Origin: Hoplostethus atlanticus
Taxonomy: Eukaryota > Chordata > Actinopteri > Trachichthyiformes > Trachichthyidae
Direction: 5' to 3'
DNA: 64,000 bases
NCBI GenBank assembly: GCA_034670405.1
Contig: JAXDDX010000015.1
Span: 6,106,001 to 6,170,000, forward strand
In this document: positions 1 to 10,650 of the stretch, one piece after another
How the letters are laid out: every line of letters starts with the position of its first letter
Position numbering within the stretch: position 1 is the stretch's first letter
The notes under the pieces: generated by a model
Seen by the model: only the letters and a program-made list of their open reading frames with translations
Databases searched by the model: none
Told to the model about the DNA's origin: nothing
Position numbers and translations under genes: made by a program

Positions 1-639
1 GACTCCTCTCATCTTTCTTTTTTTTTTTACACAAATGATCTGCTGCAGGCCATCAAACCAGCCTTAATCAAATATAAATCTTCAGCGAAGCAGCTAAATG
101 TAGTGACGTCTGAGGTCTATATGCAATTTCAGAGGTGTACCAGCATTCAAGGAACCAGTTCTTATTTCTAGTGTAGGTCCAACCACTGACTCTTGACCCA
201 CAGAGATACAGAAGCAAGTGTTGGGAGGCATAAGTGACCTTTAACTTATGTAGTACAGTTGTAATTGTCTAAAAGTTGTAATTACGCATTTGCTCAATGT
301 TGAAAATAAGGATCACATTGATCCCACAATCAAATTTACAAAATAAAATGACTACAGGCCATGAAAACTTCTGCCCTTAATTCTCATCTCAGTTTATATT
401 TGAATCAACGTTTATAGACAGAGTGGGGCGATATGAGATGATGATGATGGTGAGGATGATGGTCGTGGCTATAAGAGCATTTAAGTCTATTAAAGTACTG
501 TTTTTGGAAGATCTGATCCAAAAACTTCCACATTACTCCTTTCACATTTGCACAAACCCACCCACTGATACAGAGCAGCAATTCAATCGATCATAGCTCC
601 AATCAAACTGATCTCCAAACAAAACACCGCAGGCCAAGT

Positions 640-1030
640 GACGGTCCCCCAGATTATGTGCAGATAATCCGTCAAAGTGCGCACCAAGTATACACACTCA
701 CCTCACCACCACGATTGCGTTTCTCCCGAGCGGCGTTAGAGACGTGAAAGCTCTCGGTTAATCGATTAGATGTCCATGGGCGTCGAAATAGCGTCGCCTC
801 TTCAGTGCCACACTTTCTGGACTTCATATGATGAGGCTTTTGAAGTTAGTTGGAAGGAGCCGCGCGGGGCAGTCCAACGGCAAACGTCAGCCTACTTCCA
901 ACCCCAGGCTCATAACGCAACGCCGGCGCAACGCGACATTTATGTTTCACTAAATTATGGGATAGTAGAATAAAGACGCCGCCGCCGGGGTTCATATGAG
1001 AGTTAAAAAGCCGTAATCCGCCCAACACGG
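640..1030. promoter_or_regulatory. CpG-rich patch, possible promoter of a gene leaving the window on the minus strand
   Basis: CG dinucleotides are dense here (for example around 710-735, 780-800 and 910-940) and sparse on both sides. On the minus strand a strong splice-donor-like GAG|GTGAGTG lies at about 701-696, as if a first, perhaps noncoding, exon ended there and the gene continued left out of the window. No coding exon is visible, so the gene is unidentified. In many vertebrates GDPD5 lies next to SERPINH1, but nothing in the sequence proves that here. Confidence 0.35.
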
Positions 1031-1869
1031 TGTGGGTGGAGCTGTTGAGCACACTGCAAAAAATATCCGCCTTAACAAGTCTTTTACTCTGGTACTGATG
1101 GGGATTTACATTTTTCTTCAGAGCAAGTGACAGGATCTGCCAATGGGGAGAGATAACAGGGACAGTTTCACATTTGCAGTTGTTCAAGTTTTTTTTTTTT
1201 TTACAACTGGCAGCAAATTGTCAGATCTGTTATAGTGTGAAAGAAATACTCAACATGTTGATTTGCACTGGGAAAAAAAAAATCAAAAAGTTGATTTTTT
1301 TCACTTGTTTTAAGAAAATGAATATGTGAGCCTCACTGCTGGACTAAACGACTTGTTAATTTTTTGCAGTGTTGGTGACATCTCTGCCCCAGGTGGATGT
1401 AGAGAGCGTCCTGAGCACCAAGCCACCGACAGCAGCTTTAGACTCATGTGGCCACCTGGGCAGGTATGTAGGCCATTGGATGTTTGTTCTGTGGTGGTTC
1501 TAGGTTGGACCATGTGCGAATATTGTAATTATTCCCCTTAAAGCATTTTTGATCAACTAATCACGTTTGAAAGCCATTGAATCTAAGTTATGATTAATTA
1601 TGAGAAATTTCAAACAAATTGCACTAAAAAAACGTCCAAATTATCCATTTTAACAAGTCGTTCAGGCTCATATTCATAACAAGTAAAACAATTCTGCCAG
1701 TGGGTTGAGATAATTCAACTTGTTTCCAATGCAGCTGCACTTATTTCAGGGGTTTTCTAGCAGCAACTGTCAATATCTTCAATATCAATATCAATATCAC
1801 TTATTTGTCTTAGCTCTTGTTTATTCGCTTCACTTATTTGTTTAAATAATGTTTAAATAAAAAGTAGGT

Positions 1870-2050
1870 AGCTAACCTATTGCACTTTTACCTTATTATT
1901 GCCTTGTTATGCTCTTAGATGCTTGGAAGGAAATGCACTTAAGATATCTGGTGACTAGTAGTTCTCGTACCTACCTATGTTGAATGCACTTATTGTAAGT
2001 CGCTTTGGATAAAAGCGTCTGCTAAATGACTGTAATGTGATGTAATGTAT
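1870..2050 (+). mobile_element. 3' end of an L2-clade LINE (or a SINE sharing its tail)
   Basis: The stretch ends with the conserved teleost tail TGTAAGTCGCTTTGGATAAA and a run of TAATG-like repeats. Positions 2001-2017 (CGCTTTGGATAAAAGCG) form a stem with a GGATA loop. This is the hairpin known from the 3' end of eel UnaL2, which its reverse transcriptase recognises. Only the 3' part is present and no ORF remains. Confidence 0.7.
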
Positions 2051-2648
2051 CTTGAGACAAGGCAGAACAAGGCAGATCACTGAAAACAAATGAAATGATC
2101 TCATTCTCATTCCAATTACTTCTTAAACTGGATATTTTTGCAGTGTTCAATCAGATCAATTTGGGTATAGAGTTAAGGATGCACCACTGATTATCAGGGG
2201 TGTAAAGTACTTGAGTAATTGTACTTCGTTACTATACTTAAGTATTATTTCTGGGGATTTGTACTTTTGTAGCAAATCTCGCAAGTCCAACAAACTTTAT
2301 AAACTTTAAAGTAGTATTATTGTTGGCCGAACTAATAACCCTGCGTCCGTACTTTATTTAAAACAGCCAATCAGATCCCTATCAATGGAAAATTAACCCA
2401 CCCATACCCATGTTGATTGGATCTTTGATTATAAACACCTGCTATCAGAATGTGACAGTCAGAGAAGCTACAGACTAACTAACGTTACGAGTGATGAGGA
2501 CGAAACACGCTTCCAGTGGACATTTTCAGTAACCATAGTGCCGATTTAAAAATGCTTTTCAACTCTTTATCAAGAACCTTAGGATGTGCCTTAGGATGTT
2601 TGGCCATGTTTAGAACTGGACACTGATGTGAATGTCCATGTTAGTTTA

Positions 2649-3020
2649 GTGATATCACAATTGGGGTTTGTGACATCACAATTGGCTTTAGTGATATCAC
2701 AATTGGCTTTTATGATGTTACAATTGGCTTTCGTGGTGTATGATTGCCTTTTGTGATGTCACAATTTGCTTTTGTGATGTCACAATTGGCCTTTGTGACA
2801 TCACAATTTGGGTCTGTGATGTCTCAATTGGCTTTCGTGGTGTTACAATTGGCATTAGTGATGTCACAATTGGCTTTCGTGGTGTTGGTGTTGGTGGTGT
2901 TGAATGCACTTATTGTAAGTCGCTTTGGATAAAAGCGTCTGCTAAATGCCTGTAATGTAATCTAATGTAATATAATGTTACGATTGGCTTTTGTGATGTC
3001 ACAATTGGCTTTTGTGAACT
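2649..3020. repeat. 21-bp minisatellite (about 12 or more units), split by an L2 tail
   Basis: The unit is 21 bp and contains GTGATGTCACAATTGG followed by a T-rich CTTT stretch, with point variation between units. Because 21 is divisible by three, both strands stay open for long stretches (repeated heptads such as CDVTIGF). That is a by-product of the period and not evidence for a gene. The array runs about 2649-2897 and resumes at about 2981-3020, after the L2 tail at 2901-2978. Confidence 0.8.
2901..2978 (+). mobile_element. Second L2-clade LINE/SINE tail inside the minisatellite
   Basis: The sequence from TGAATGCACTTATTGTAAGT to the terminal TAATG-type repeats nearly repeats the copy at 1981-2050, including the CGCTTTGGATAAAAGCG hairpin (2921-2937). 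It interrupts the 21-bp repeat array, which continues on the far side. Confidence 0.7.
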
Positions 3021-5059
3021 GGACTTCAAAACTTGACACTGTTAGTTTACCTCAACATGTTTTTGCAAATTCCATGGAGAAGTGCATTAAAGTAATTTTA
3101 AAGTGTCCTCTGTTAATTGTTAATTTCAGAATTGTCTATCCATTGCAATAATAAAAGTTTACTTTTTACTTTTTAATACTTGAGTACATTTAAAAGTATA
3201 AACTTTTTGACTTTTACTCAAGTGTATTTTTAGCAAGATTTTGAACCAGTACTCAACCGTAACTTAAGTATAATTTCTGGCTACTTTTTACACCCCCTCC
3301 CTAATTATTACTTGGTTTCCACACGTGATTCAATTTGGAATGTTATACATTTCAAAATCATAATTTCAGACTCCAGGCTCCGTAATACAGTAAACAGAGT
3401 ATTTTGGATGTGTACCCTAAATTTTAAAGTCAAACTTTAAGAATAGACATTTGCAGAACAGGTGTGTTGTGCTATGACTATGATTATCCGCTGCAAAGCA
3501 TTATTCTTTTGTGTCACTCATCATTTAGTATAGAAGCTATTGAATTAATTTACCTTACAGTGTTAGATTACAAACAAAACATTTGAGGGGACGTTTAGGC
3601 AGAGAAAGTGAAGTTGGAAAGGAGTGGATGGGGGTCTTTAAAAGAAAAATTAATTAAGTTTAAGGCTTTTCTGACAATATAATTTGTTTTTGTTGCTATC
3701 GGTGGTTGTTTGGATGTTTTTATTCACCACCACATCACTGGTGAGGAGGACATAACTGAAGAACTAGATGCAGAGAAGGAGGAGAGACTGGACTTAAAGT
3801 GAGACAAGTCATCAGAGAGAGGTCATCGTCAGATTTGCACCACTTCCTCTTGGCTGCCTGGAGCCTTGTGTGCTCCATGTTCAAGCTTTGAGGCGACGGA
3901 GGGGGCAGGCGTTTAGGACCGGGGACTGAGAAAGTCAAAGGAAGAGGGGGGAGGCAGAGAGAAAGAGTTGGCGGAGTAGAGACAGGACTGAGGGGAGGGC
4001 AGAGAGGTTGTGCCGACTGGCGGTGTGGAGAGGGGCCAATTTGCGAGGGATATGTGGAAACTTCTCTGTGGGGGGGTTGAGGTTGCCAAGGAAGGATCTC
4101 CAGGAAAATATAGTTTCTAGGAATTCACCAAGTGGACCAAGAGGAGTTGTGGATGGGTTTTGGATGGGGTGATGCAGTACAACATTATGGTGGGGGGGTG
4201 GAGCGGTGACCTATAGCGAAATTCAAATGAAGAGCTAGGGAAGAGGAGGAGCAAGAAGAGAGGAAAGAGAGGAATATGTTATCTATGAAATGGATTGAGA
4301 GCTCAAAGAATATATTGCTTTCTATGGTGATGGCGTATCATGTCATTTCTTCATCTCTTTTTGCCAAGCCTTGTTTGTCTCCTCATACTAGGTCAGATTT
4401 TGATATGCCAATGTTTCCCTTCATCTTATCACCCACTGACTATTTAGGCGACAGTGATTGCATGGTTGTACGTAGCAGGAAGCCCAGACCCAGGAGGCCA
4501 TCTACCATCGACACGCTACCTGAAAAACGTCTTGTGGGAGATCTATTCCAGGCCTAGCGGGCGGAGATTAACCCCTGGCTTGGGCTGATGACGTCAGGGC
4601 TCCTTTAATCTTGTACAACCTACCAGTGCAGTGACTAGTGGCAGTGACTTTCTGACTCTCCACCAGAAATTTGCTGTCAGGGTATCTTTAACATGATGAT
4701 CACCTTTACAGTAAAGCATGTGTATTAGTGAAATGTGGAGAAAAGCCAGGAGAGGCAAGTCAGTAAAGCCTCAGATGGAGAAATTAAATAAATGCTTTAC
4801 ATTTCTATATATAGCATTCTGGACTTTGTCAGTTTATTCCAGTAAACTTCGCACACACAGGGTTCAGTCCTCATCCCACTTCTCTCTCTTGCTCGAGTAA
4901 AAAACCACATGCCCTCCCAGTGCAACACCTGCGCCTGCCTACCTATACCCTACCCGGTTAGTGCTCCTAGTGTCAACAAAAGAAATACATTAACCAACAC
5001 AACATGGCTAATGATTATAATAATAAACCAAACAAGCAGTCCAACAAATACTTAAATAG

Positions 5060-5155
5060 CTTCTACAGTAACAGTAGCAGTAGTAGTAGTATTAGTAGTA
5101 GTAACAGTAACAGTAACAGTAGTAGTAATAGTAATAGTAGTAATAATAGTATGTT
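5060..5155. repeat. AGT/AAC trinucleotide microsatellite
   Basis: Imperfect run of AGT units with interspersed AAC, AAT and AGC units. Confidence 0.85.
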
Positions 5156-8100
5156 GTTTTGACCCAGGTATGTCTTGGCATAGCTCACTCGTGATCACCC
5201 TCTAGTGGTCATAGGAATTCCCTCTACTGCTTAGATGAGATTCACTGTCTCTCCCACCAGAGGGCGCCCCTGCCTGCTGGAGCACAGTTTCTACTGTCAC
5301 TCAGGACACTCATCATGTTTACTCTTAATTTTTGAAGCTTCCCCGTAAAGGAAAACATGTGACAAGTGACAAGGATACAGAAACTGCAATTTACCAAACT
5401 GCTAACTTTAGAAACTTTAAGATTTATGACAGTAAACCTGTCTTCCCGTCACTCTCTTAATACTTTTGCTGTCAAATGTTTTACAGATGTTTTGTTTAGG
5501 TCGGTTTCATTTTTCTGCCTGTTTTTTTTTAATGAGAAATATCACCTGGGCCATTTCATGACATGGGTAATGACAAAATTATAAACTGAATGTGCTGAAT
5601 TTCATTGACTGAAGCTTTAAACATTAAAAGATATTAAAACAAATCATTGAATACAAAGCCATCAAGTTCCCTCTCGGCCTGTTCCAAAAATGGGCCTCAT
5701 TTCTTCTGAAATACATATAAAATAAAATATGAATATAAAACTTTAGGAGCTTTGGCCATAACTGCATTGGGACAATGAGAAACATATAAAGATAGATTTC
5801 TATTTTTTCAGTTAAGGTTACTATCAAAACAAAGCAACCATGCAGAGGGCTACATCATAGCCTCTTCATCTTCATCTTCTTCCTCCCAAACCCCTCCCTG
5901 TTCTTCAGTCGCAGACATCCGGGGCCAAGCTATTGTGGTGGAGCATGCAGCACCAAACAATGGTGTACAGGATGAGCGGTTAAGACATGCACTCTGTTGA
6001 ACAAAAGATGACTGCAGACTACAATAACAATGTGCTACTTCATAGAATCCTGCAGGGAATTTATTTCTACCCCAGAGGTCAGCTACAGTGCAGCACCCGT
6101 GGAGCTGGTAGGGATTCAGTGTCTTGCTCAAGGACACTTCAGCAGGGTGGATGCTGCTGATGTGGAAGAAAACTTTACCATACTGTATGACATGAGTAGT
6201 ACACATATGTATTAACAGTAGTAGTAGTTGCAGTACATATATGCCATGCTGTATTTGATTCATGTAAAGTTCCCAGCATTGTACGGGAAAAGCCTAGCAC
6301 TGAGTGTCTCCAAGTGATTTGTCTCCCAACAATGTTTTGTCTATGCTAGTGACCTTGGTACTGAGACCAGAGGTTAACCAAAGGGGGCTTGTGTAACTTG
6401 TAGGTATAAAGATCCTGCTCACTCAGAGGGGCAGAGAAATGCTTGAATGCTGTTTGAGCTGTGTGCTGATTTCTCTCCATGCTGCAACATGATTAAATGA
6501 TCACTCTGCTTAAACAACTTTCACTGGCAATTGATTTCTTTGACAAATTTCCACGACACTGACATGGGGGCTTGAAGCTGGAAACCAATTGGTTGCAAAC
6601 TGTAAACCTGAGCTGTAAGAGGGGCTTATTTTACACACCCTGGATAAAAACAATAAATGTAGCCAAGTGAGGGAAGTCACTGCTTCGGGCAGTATACAAA
6701 ATAAAGCAATCACTCAAATGAAAACCGATATTGTCGTTTGTCGTTTCGACTTAAGATTTGGTGCTATTGACATAAAAATAAACAAGCATTTTATTTTCAA
6801 TAGCATTTTAAGTTTGAATCCGTAATGTGCGGCTAAAAGATAAACAATTGAATCTGAATTAAGAGCACAAATGTTCTTTTATTTCCTCTCATTTATGATA
6901 AAAAATGTATTATCTTTTGATGTTTTTTTTCCCCATTAGGCCCAATGTACATGACAGCAGCTGCAAAGGAATAGCAGCAAGCTAAAACATGGGCAGTGGA
7001 ACAGGACATGCATCCGTTTCTACTGTAACTTCCTGCTGCCTCATCCCATTCCTAATACAGAGATCACTCCTAAACCGGGGGTGGATACACATGACATCAG
7101 GGTAAAGAGAGGGAAGCATTCATGGGAAAAAGCATCCAGAGCGTCCAGTTTCAATTCCCATACTCCCTAACCCACCTCAGATTTCTGCGTGCTGTAGAAA
7201 ATGGATATCTCTCTGAATACTGAGATGTGCATGAAATGAATGTTAACTATGTTTCATGCATTCAGTTTATTCGTACATTATTCTCAAGAACAAACGTATA
7301 AGAACTTAAAGCATTTACCAAGCTTGCCTTTGCTGCTCCCAGCGTTGTGAGGAGCTTGACTCAAACTACAAGTTAACACTTAGCCGTAAGACAATGAGAG
7401 CATTGAAATACAGATGGGGAGGAATGTGAGGAAATAGGCTAGAAACATCTGATTCTCTCCGCCTCTGTCTGTATGAGCTTCATAGGATCGCTTACAAGAT
7501 CGTCTCTCCTTTGCAAAGTTTAATAAAAACGTTAATCATTAATCTTAAAAGGCCTGTATCTTCCGTCGCTAACATATCATGCTACTGCAGAGTTAAAAAA
7601 GCTGCTCATTGTGTCAGTAAGTAACTCTGGCTCTCTGAGACACTATAGGCCATCTTGTTATGCAATAAGGTATTAAACATGTAGCTTGAGGTTGTCTTTC
7701 TCATGTTGATGTTAGACCGACTGGCTTAGTTTAAGCGAACATCCTGTTGAGTCTTTCACATTCCACCAGTGTCAGGGGTGTGCAGCTAGCTTAATGTGAC
7801 CTAATTTCTCAATTGAGGTCTCAAATGCTTTAGCATTAAAAGCAATGTGTTGCTGCTGCTGCCACTCCTCCCTTTCAAAGAGCTTTATGGGATAAAGGAC
7901 ACTTTCTGTTATACACTGGAGCGCTGATGAAGATTTCACTATGGAGACAAAGTAATATAATACATTTTCATAGAAATAAATGTCCATTTTGCTACTCTCT
8001 ATCAACGATTGATATAACACAATGGTGATCAACTTACATCCAGTTCATAAAAGCTTACATTACATTTACAGTTCTAAACACCCAGTGTCTGGTAGGTCTT

Positions 8101-8236
8101 TCATGGGAAAACCCCTCTTGCGCACAGGAAATATGCGTTTTATGTTTCCAGCAGCGGCAGCAGCAGCAGCAACAGCGGTTTGTTTACAATAAACAGAAGA
8201 AGAACTGGGTAGTTAGCATGAGCAGCGATAGCCACC

Positions 8237-8332
8237 ATGGCTGAACAGACAAGGAAAAGAGCGCCACCTACAGAAACTTATCAACAGGAAATCCAAGGAA
8301 CAAGACATCACTGTACTGGCCACACTGTTTGA
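8237..8332 (+). CDS. Hypothetical 31-codon micro-ORF with perfect Kozak context
   Basis: The start codon sits in GCCACCATGG, the optimal vertebrate context, and is followed by 31 codons (MAEQTRKRAPPTETYQQ...) to a TGA. The peptide is basic at its N-terminus, has no signal peptide or known domain, and no splice donor clearly continues it. It lies 2.4 kb upstream of serpinh1, just after a CAG-rich stretch. It may be a relic of a dispersed repeat or a first exon of an unannotated transcript. I would not rely on it as a gene. Confidence 0.15.
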   Translation: MAEQTRKRAPPTETYQQEIQGTRHHCTGHTV

Positions 8333-10469
8333 TTGACAAGTAATCTCTGGGAAGTACAGTACAGAAACACTACAAGATGGATACTGCATGGATTTTGAGG
8401 ATTACTACTTTAAAGTGAGTAACTTCACAGAGCGGCACTAGTGTCTTGTCATGAATAGGACCCCCATCAGTCACTATCAGCATCTAAGATCAGGCAGGCA
8501 GAGCTGCAGATGTGGGAGGGGGAGGGAAGGAGATGGACAGTCAAAGCCTCAACATAACAACAACGGTTATTATTTAACACTACAGTACATGCCGCTGCCA
8601 CCAAAGGGTAATAACATTGGATTTCAGGATTTTTTCAACACAATATTGTTACAGTGGTTCCAAATCATATTTTATTTTGCTTTGGTGCTATGGAGTCTTT
8701 TATTTATATGAAAATCTCAGATTATTGAAGAAAACTATAACAATACTCAGGATGAAACATTCTGTGTCCACAGAGATAACCTCCTCTTTAATATCAGTGT
8801 AACAGCTCCAGGCTTTCCATTGGTATCACAGATTAGAGTCTCTGGTTTCTAAGTGAGCTGTCCATGCTCGTGACTAATGACGGGATTGCCCTGGATATAG
8901 GGGAAATAATCTGTAAATGCTCACACTGTGGTATTTGAGTTGAATTAAAGTACAAACAGTGAAAAATAAGTGTCTCAGTGAGGTAGTAAGTGTTAGAGCG
9001 CCAGTGGGCCATAATCTCAGGCTTTAGGACCTGGAGGGGGAGGATTCTTCTCCCATAGCCCCGGTAACTTGATACCATGGGTGGGCCCAGTCAGCCCACT
9101 GTGCATGAAAATCTCTGCAACTCTCTCATACACTCTTTTTCACCAACCTCCAGGAAAATCAACTTTATCTAGTGCAGAAGGATCTATCCATTTGGTAGCA
9201 AAGAGGGCATACAACCTATTCTGAATTGCTGACAGAGCCTAATAAGGTAAGAGAGAATGGGTGGGAGTGAGAGGGGGATGGGACAGTAGACTGGTCAGTG
9301 AAAATCTCTGCCCAGGAATGTGAAAAGAGTCTGGCATAGGCTAAAGTAGTATTAGTTGTTTTACATTCCAGTGTGGATTAGAGCATTGTGGGCCATTCAA
9401 GTTTCTGGTAAAAACATGAAACGTTTGTGAAAGTACATTGCACATAATTCAAAATTGCAACATTTGCATCTTCGTCAAGAAATGAACCCAACTTTTGACT
9501 CTTTCTCTTGTCAATGTATGACATTGGCTACACACAATCTCTAAATCAACACAAAATGCATTCACAGAGAACGACACAAGATTTACACAGCTGTGCTAAC
9601 TCTTGCTAAAACTGCGACAGAGAACGTCTTCACATTCATTCATACTGTGGCAATGCTGACTGGAGGGTCTCATGTCCAATGAGATGAACAGTCTTTACAC
9701 TCATACGTGACAGCAGTCTGGAAAGTAATGGCTTACAAGGACTCTTGAGCAGAGCGGTGCTAAATGGTAAGCATAGAATAATCAGATGTACATGATGTTA
9801 ATCTAAACACTTTTGGTGAAAATGACAGGACAGTTCTTGAAAATACCCCAACACTAAAATATTGGTCACAATGTCATTTAACATCTAAAGCAATAAGAGC
9901 AGGCGAGTCAAAACGTCAAACATTGGTTTGCTGTCCAAATACTACAAAGACGACTGTATCAAATAAAAGCATTCTTGCTCAATAGTAAAACACACAAAAG
10001 TATAATCCTTCATTACTAAGTTAAAGACTATTGGAAAGCTGAGAAGAGTGTAGCTTCGTGTTAACCCAAACAAGGTCGGTGAGGTCAGATAACACACCAC
10101 CTTTTTGTCTCGATTTTGCGACTCAGTGAGCCTGTTGCAACTTGTCTAGGAAGCTCCTGAGTAGGGACAGAGATTCCTGCTGTAGACAATCCTCCACCCA
10201 CAAACAGCCTGTGGTTCATTTAATTTCAGCTTACTAATAGAAATTGCCATAGCGCCAACTAGCCTAAGGTTTAATTCCTCTTTAAGAGTGAATTAAGAGT
10301 GAAGTATTTATAGTGTTATAACTCGTGTGTTGCCAAGGAATGAACCACTCAGCTGGCCAATGCTTTGGCTACGTGGCTGTTATGTAAGAGTCTACTGAGG
10401 TCTACTTGGAGATTCTTGGTTGGCATGGCTAACCCTGCTCCTGCATCGTATACCACAACATGGCATCCT

Positions 10470-10650
10470 GATCTGGTATAAATCAGGGAGAATGAGCCAT
10501 TTCAATTACATTTTAGGAAATATTGTGAACTGAAAGCATTACAAACCCAAGGACAGACGAGATGTTGTCTCTCGTCTTGGGTCAGTACATTATTTTAATA
10601 CCAGCGAGTGATCTTTGACTTCATGACTCCTCACAGATTTCCATTATACC
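10470..10650 (+). promoter_or_regulatory. Possible proximal serpinh1 promoter and 5' leader
   Basis: A TATA-like GGTATAAATC lies at about 10474-10483. A splice-acceptor-like CTCCTCACAG ends at about 10636, 14 bases before the start codon, which suggests a separate upstream noncoding exon, as HSP47 genes usually have. The two readings compete: either transcription starts near 10505, or this is the end of the first intron. No clear heat-shock element array was found here. Confidence 0.3.

Larger units (their letters stand above)
1..2194. other. Intergenic left edge, no gene recognised
   Basis: No reading frame here looks like a protein I know. The stretch holds a CpG-rich patch (640-1030), short A- and T-runs, and an L2-type LINE tail at about 1870-2050. 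The frames at 770-973 and 846-1187 overlap on opposite strands inside the CpG-rich patch and show no domain, so I do not call them genes. Confidence 0.5.
2195..3300. mobile_element. hAT-like non-autonomous DNA transposon with internal minisatellite
   Basis: The left end reads CAGGGGTGTAAAGTACTTG and the right end is an inverted, imperfect match (TTTTTACACCCCCTCC). Flanking 8-bp sequences CTGATTAT (2187-2194) and CTAATTAT (3301-3308) differ at one base and look like an aged target duplication, as hAT elements make. Subterminal TACTTGAGTA and TACTTAAGTAT motifs recur inverted near the right end. There is no transposase. The middle holds a 21-bp tandem repeat and a second L2 tail, so the element was enlarged after or during insertion. 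Confidence 0.65.
3309..10650. other. Long intergenic stretch upstream of serpinh1, no gene recognised
   Basis: About 7.3 kb with scattered short frames and none resembling a known protein. Visible contents are a purine-rich GA/GGA tract (about 3905-4275), an AGT microsatellite (about 5060-5155), a segment near 6090-6170 with GTCTTGCTCAAGGACACTTC, a motif recurrent in teleost dispersed repeats, and a 31-codon micro-ORF with a perfect Kozak context at 8237. A noncoding first exon and distal regulatory sites of serpinh1 may lie in the last kilobase but cannot be fixed. Confidence 0.5.

Noticed and set aside
2718-2955. Overlapping repetitive frames on both strands (heptads such as CDVTIGF and PIVTSQ)
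   Set aside because: They come from the 21-bp period of the minisatellite, which keeps all phases in register. They show no start context or domain and carry point variation typical of non-coding repeats.
4276-4557. 93-codon frame beginning MLSMKWIESSK
   Set aside because: No signal, domain or splice context, and it sits in purine-rich intergenic DNA. The length is expected by chance.
5850-6263. 137-codon minus-strand frame ending in an acidic stretch
   Set aside because: The acidic tail comes from a CTTCATCTTC simple repeat, and the frame crosses a dispersed-repeat motif. Nothing resembles a known protein.
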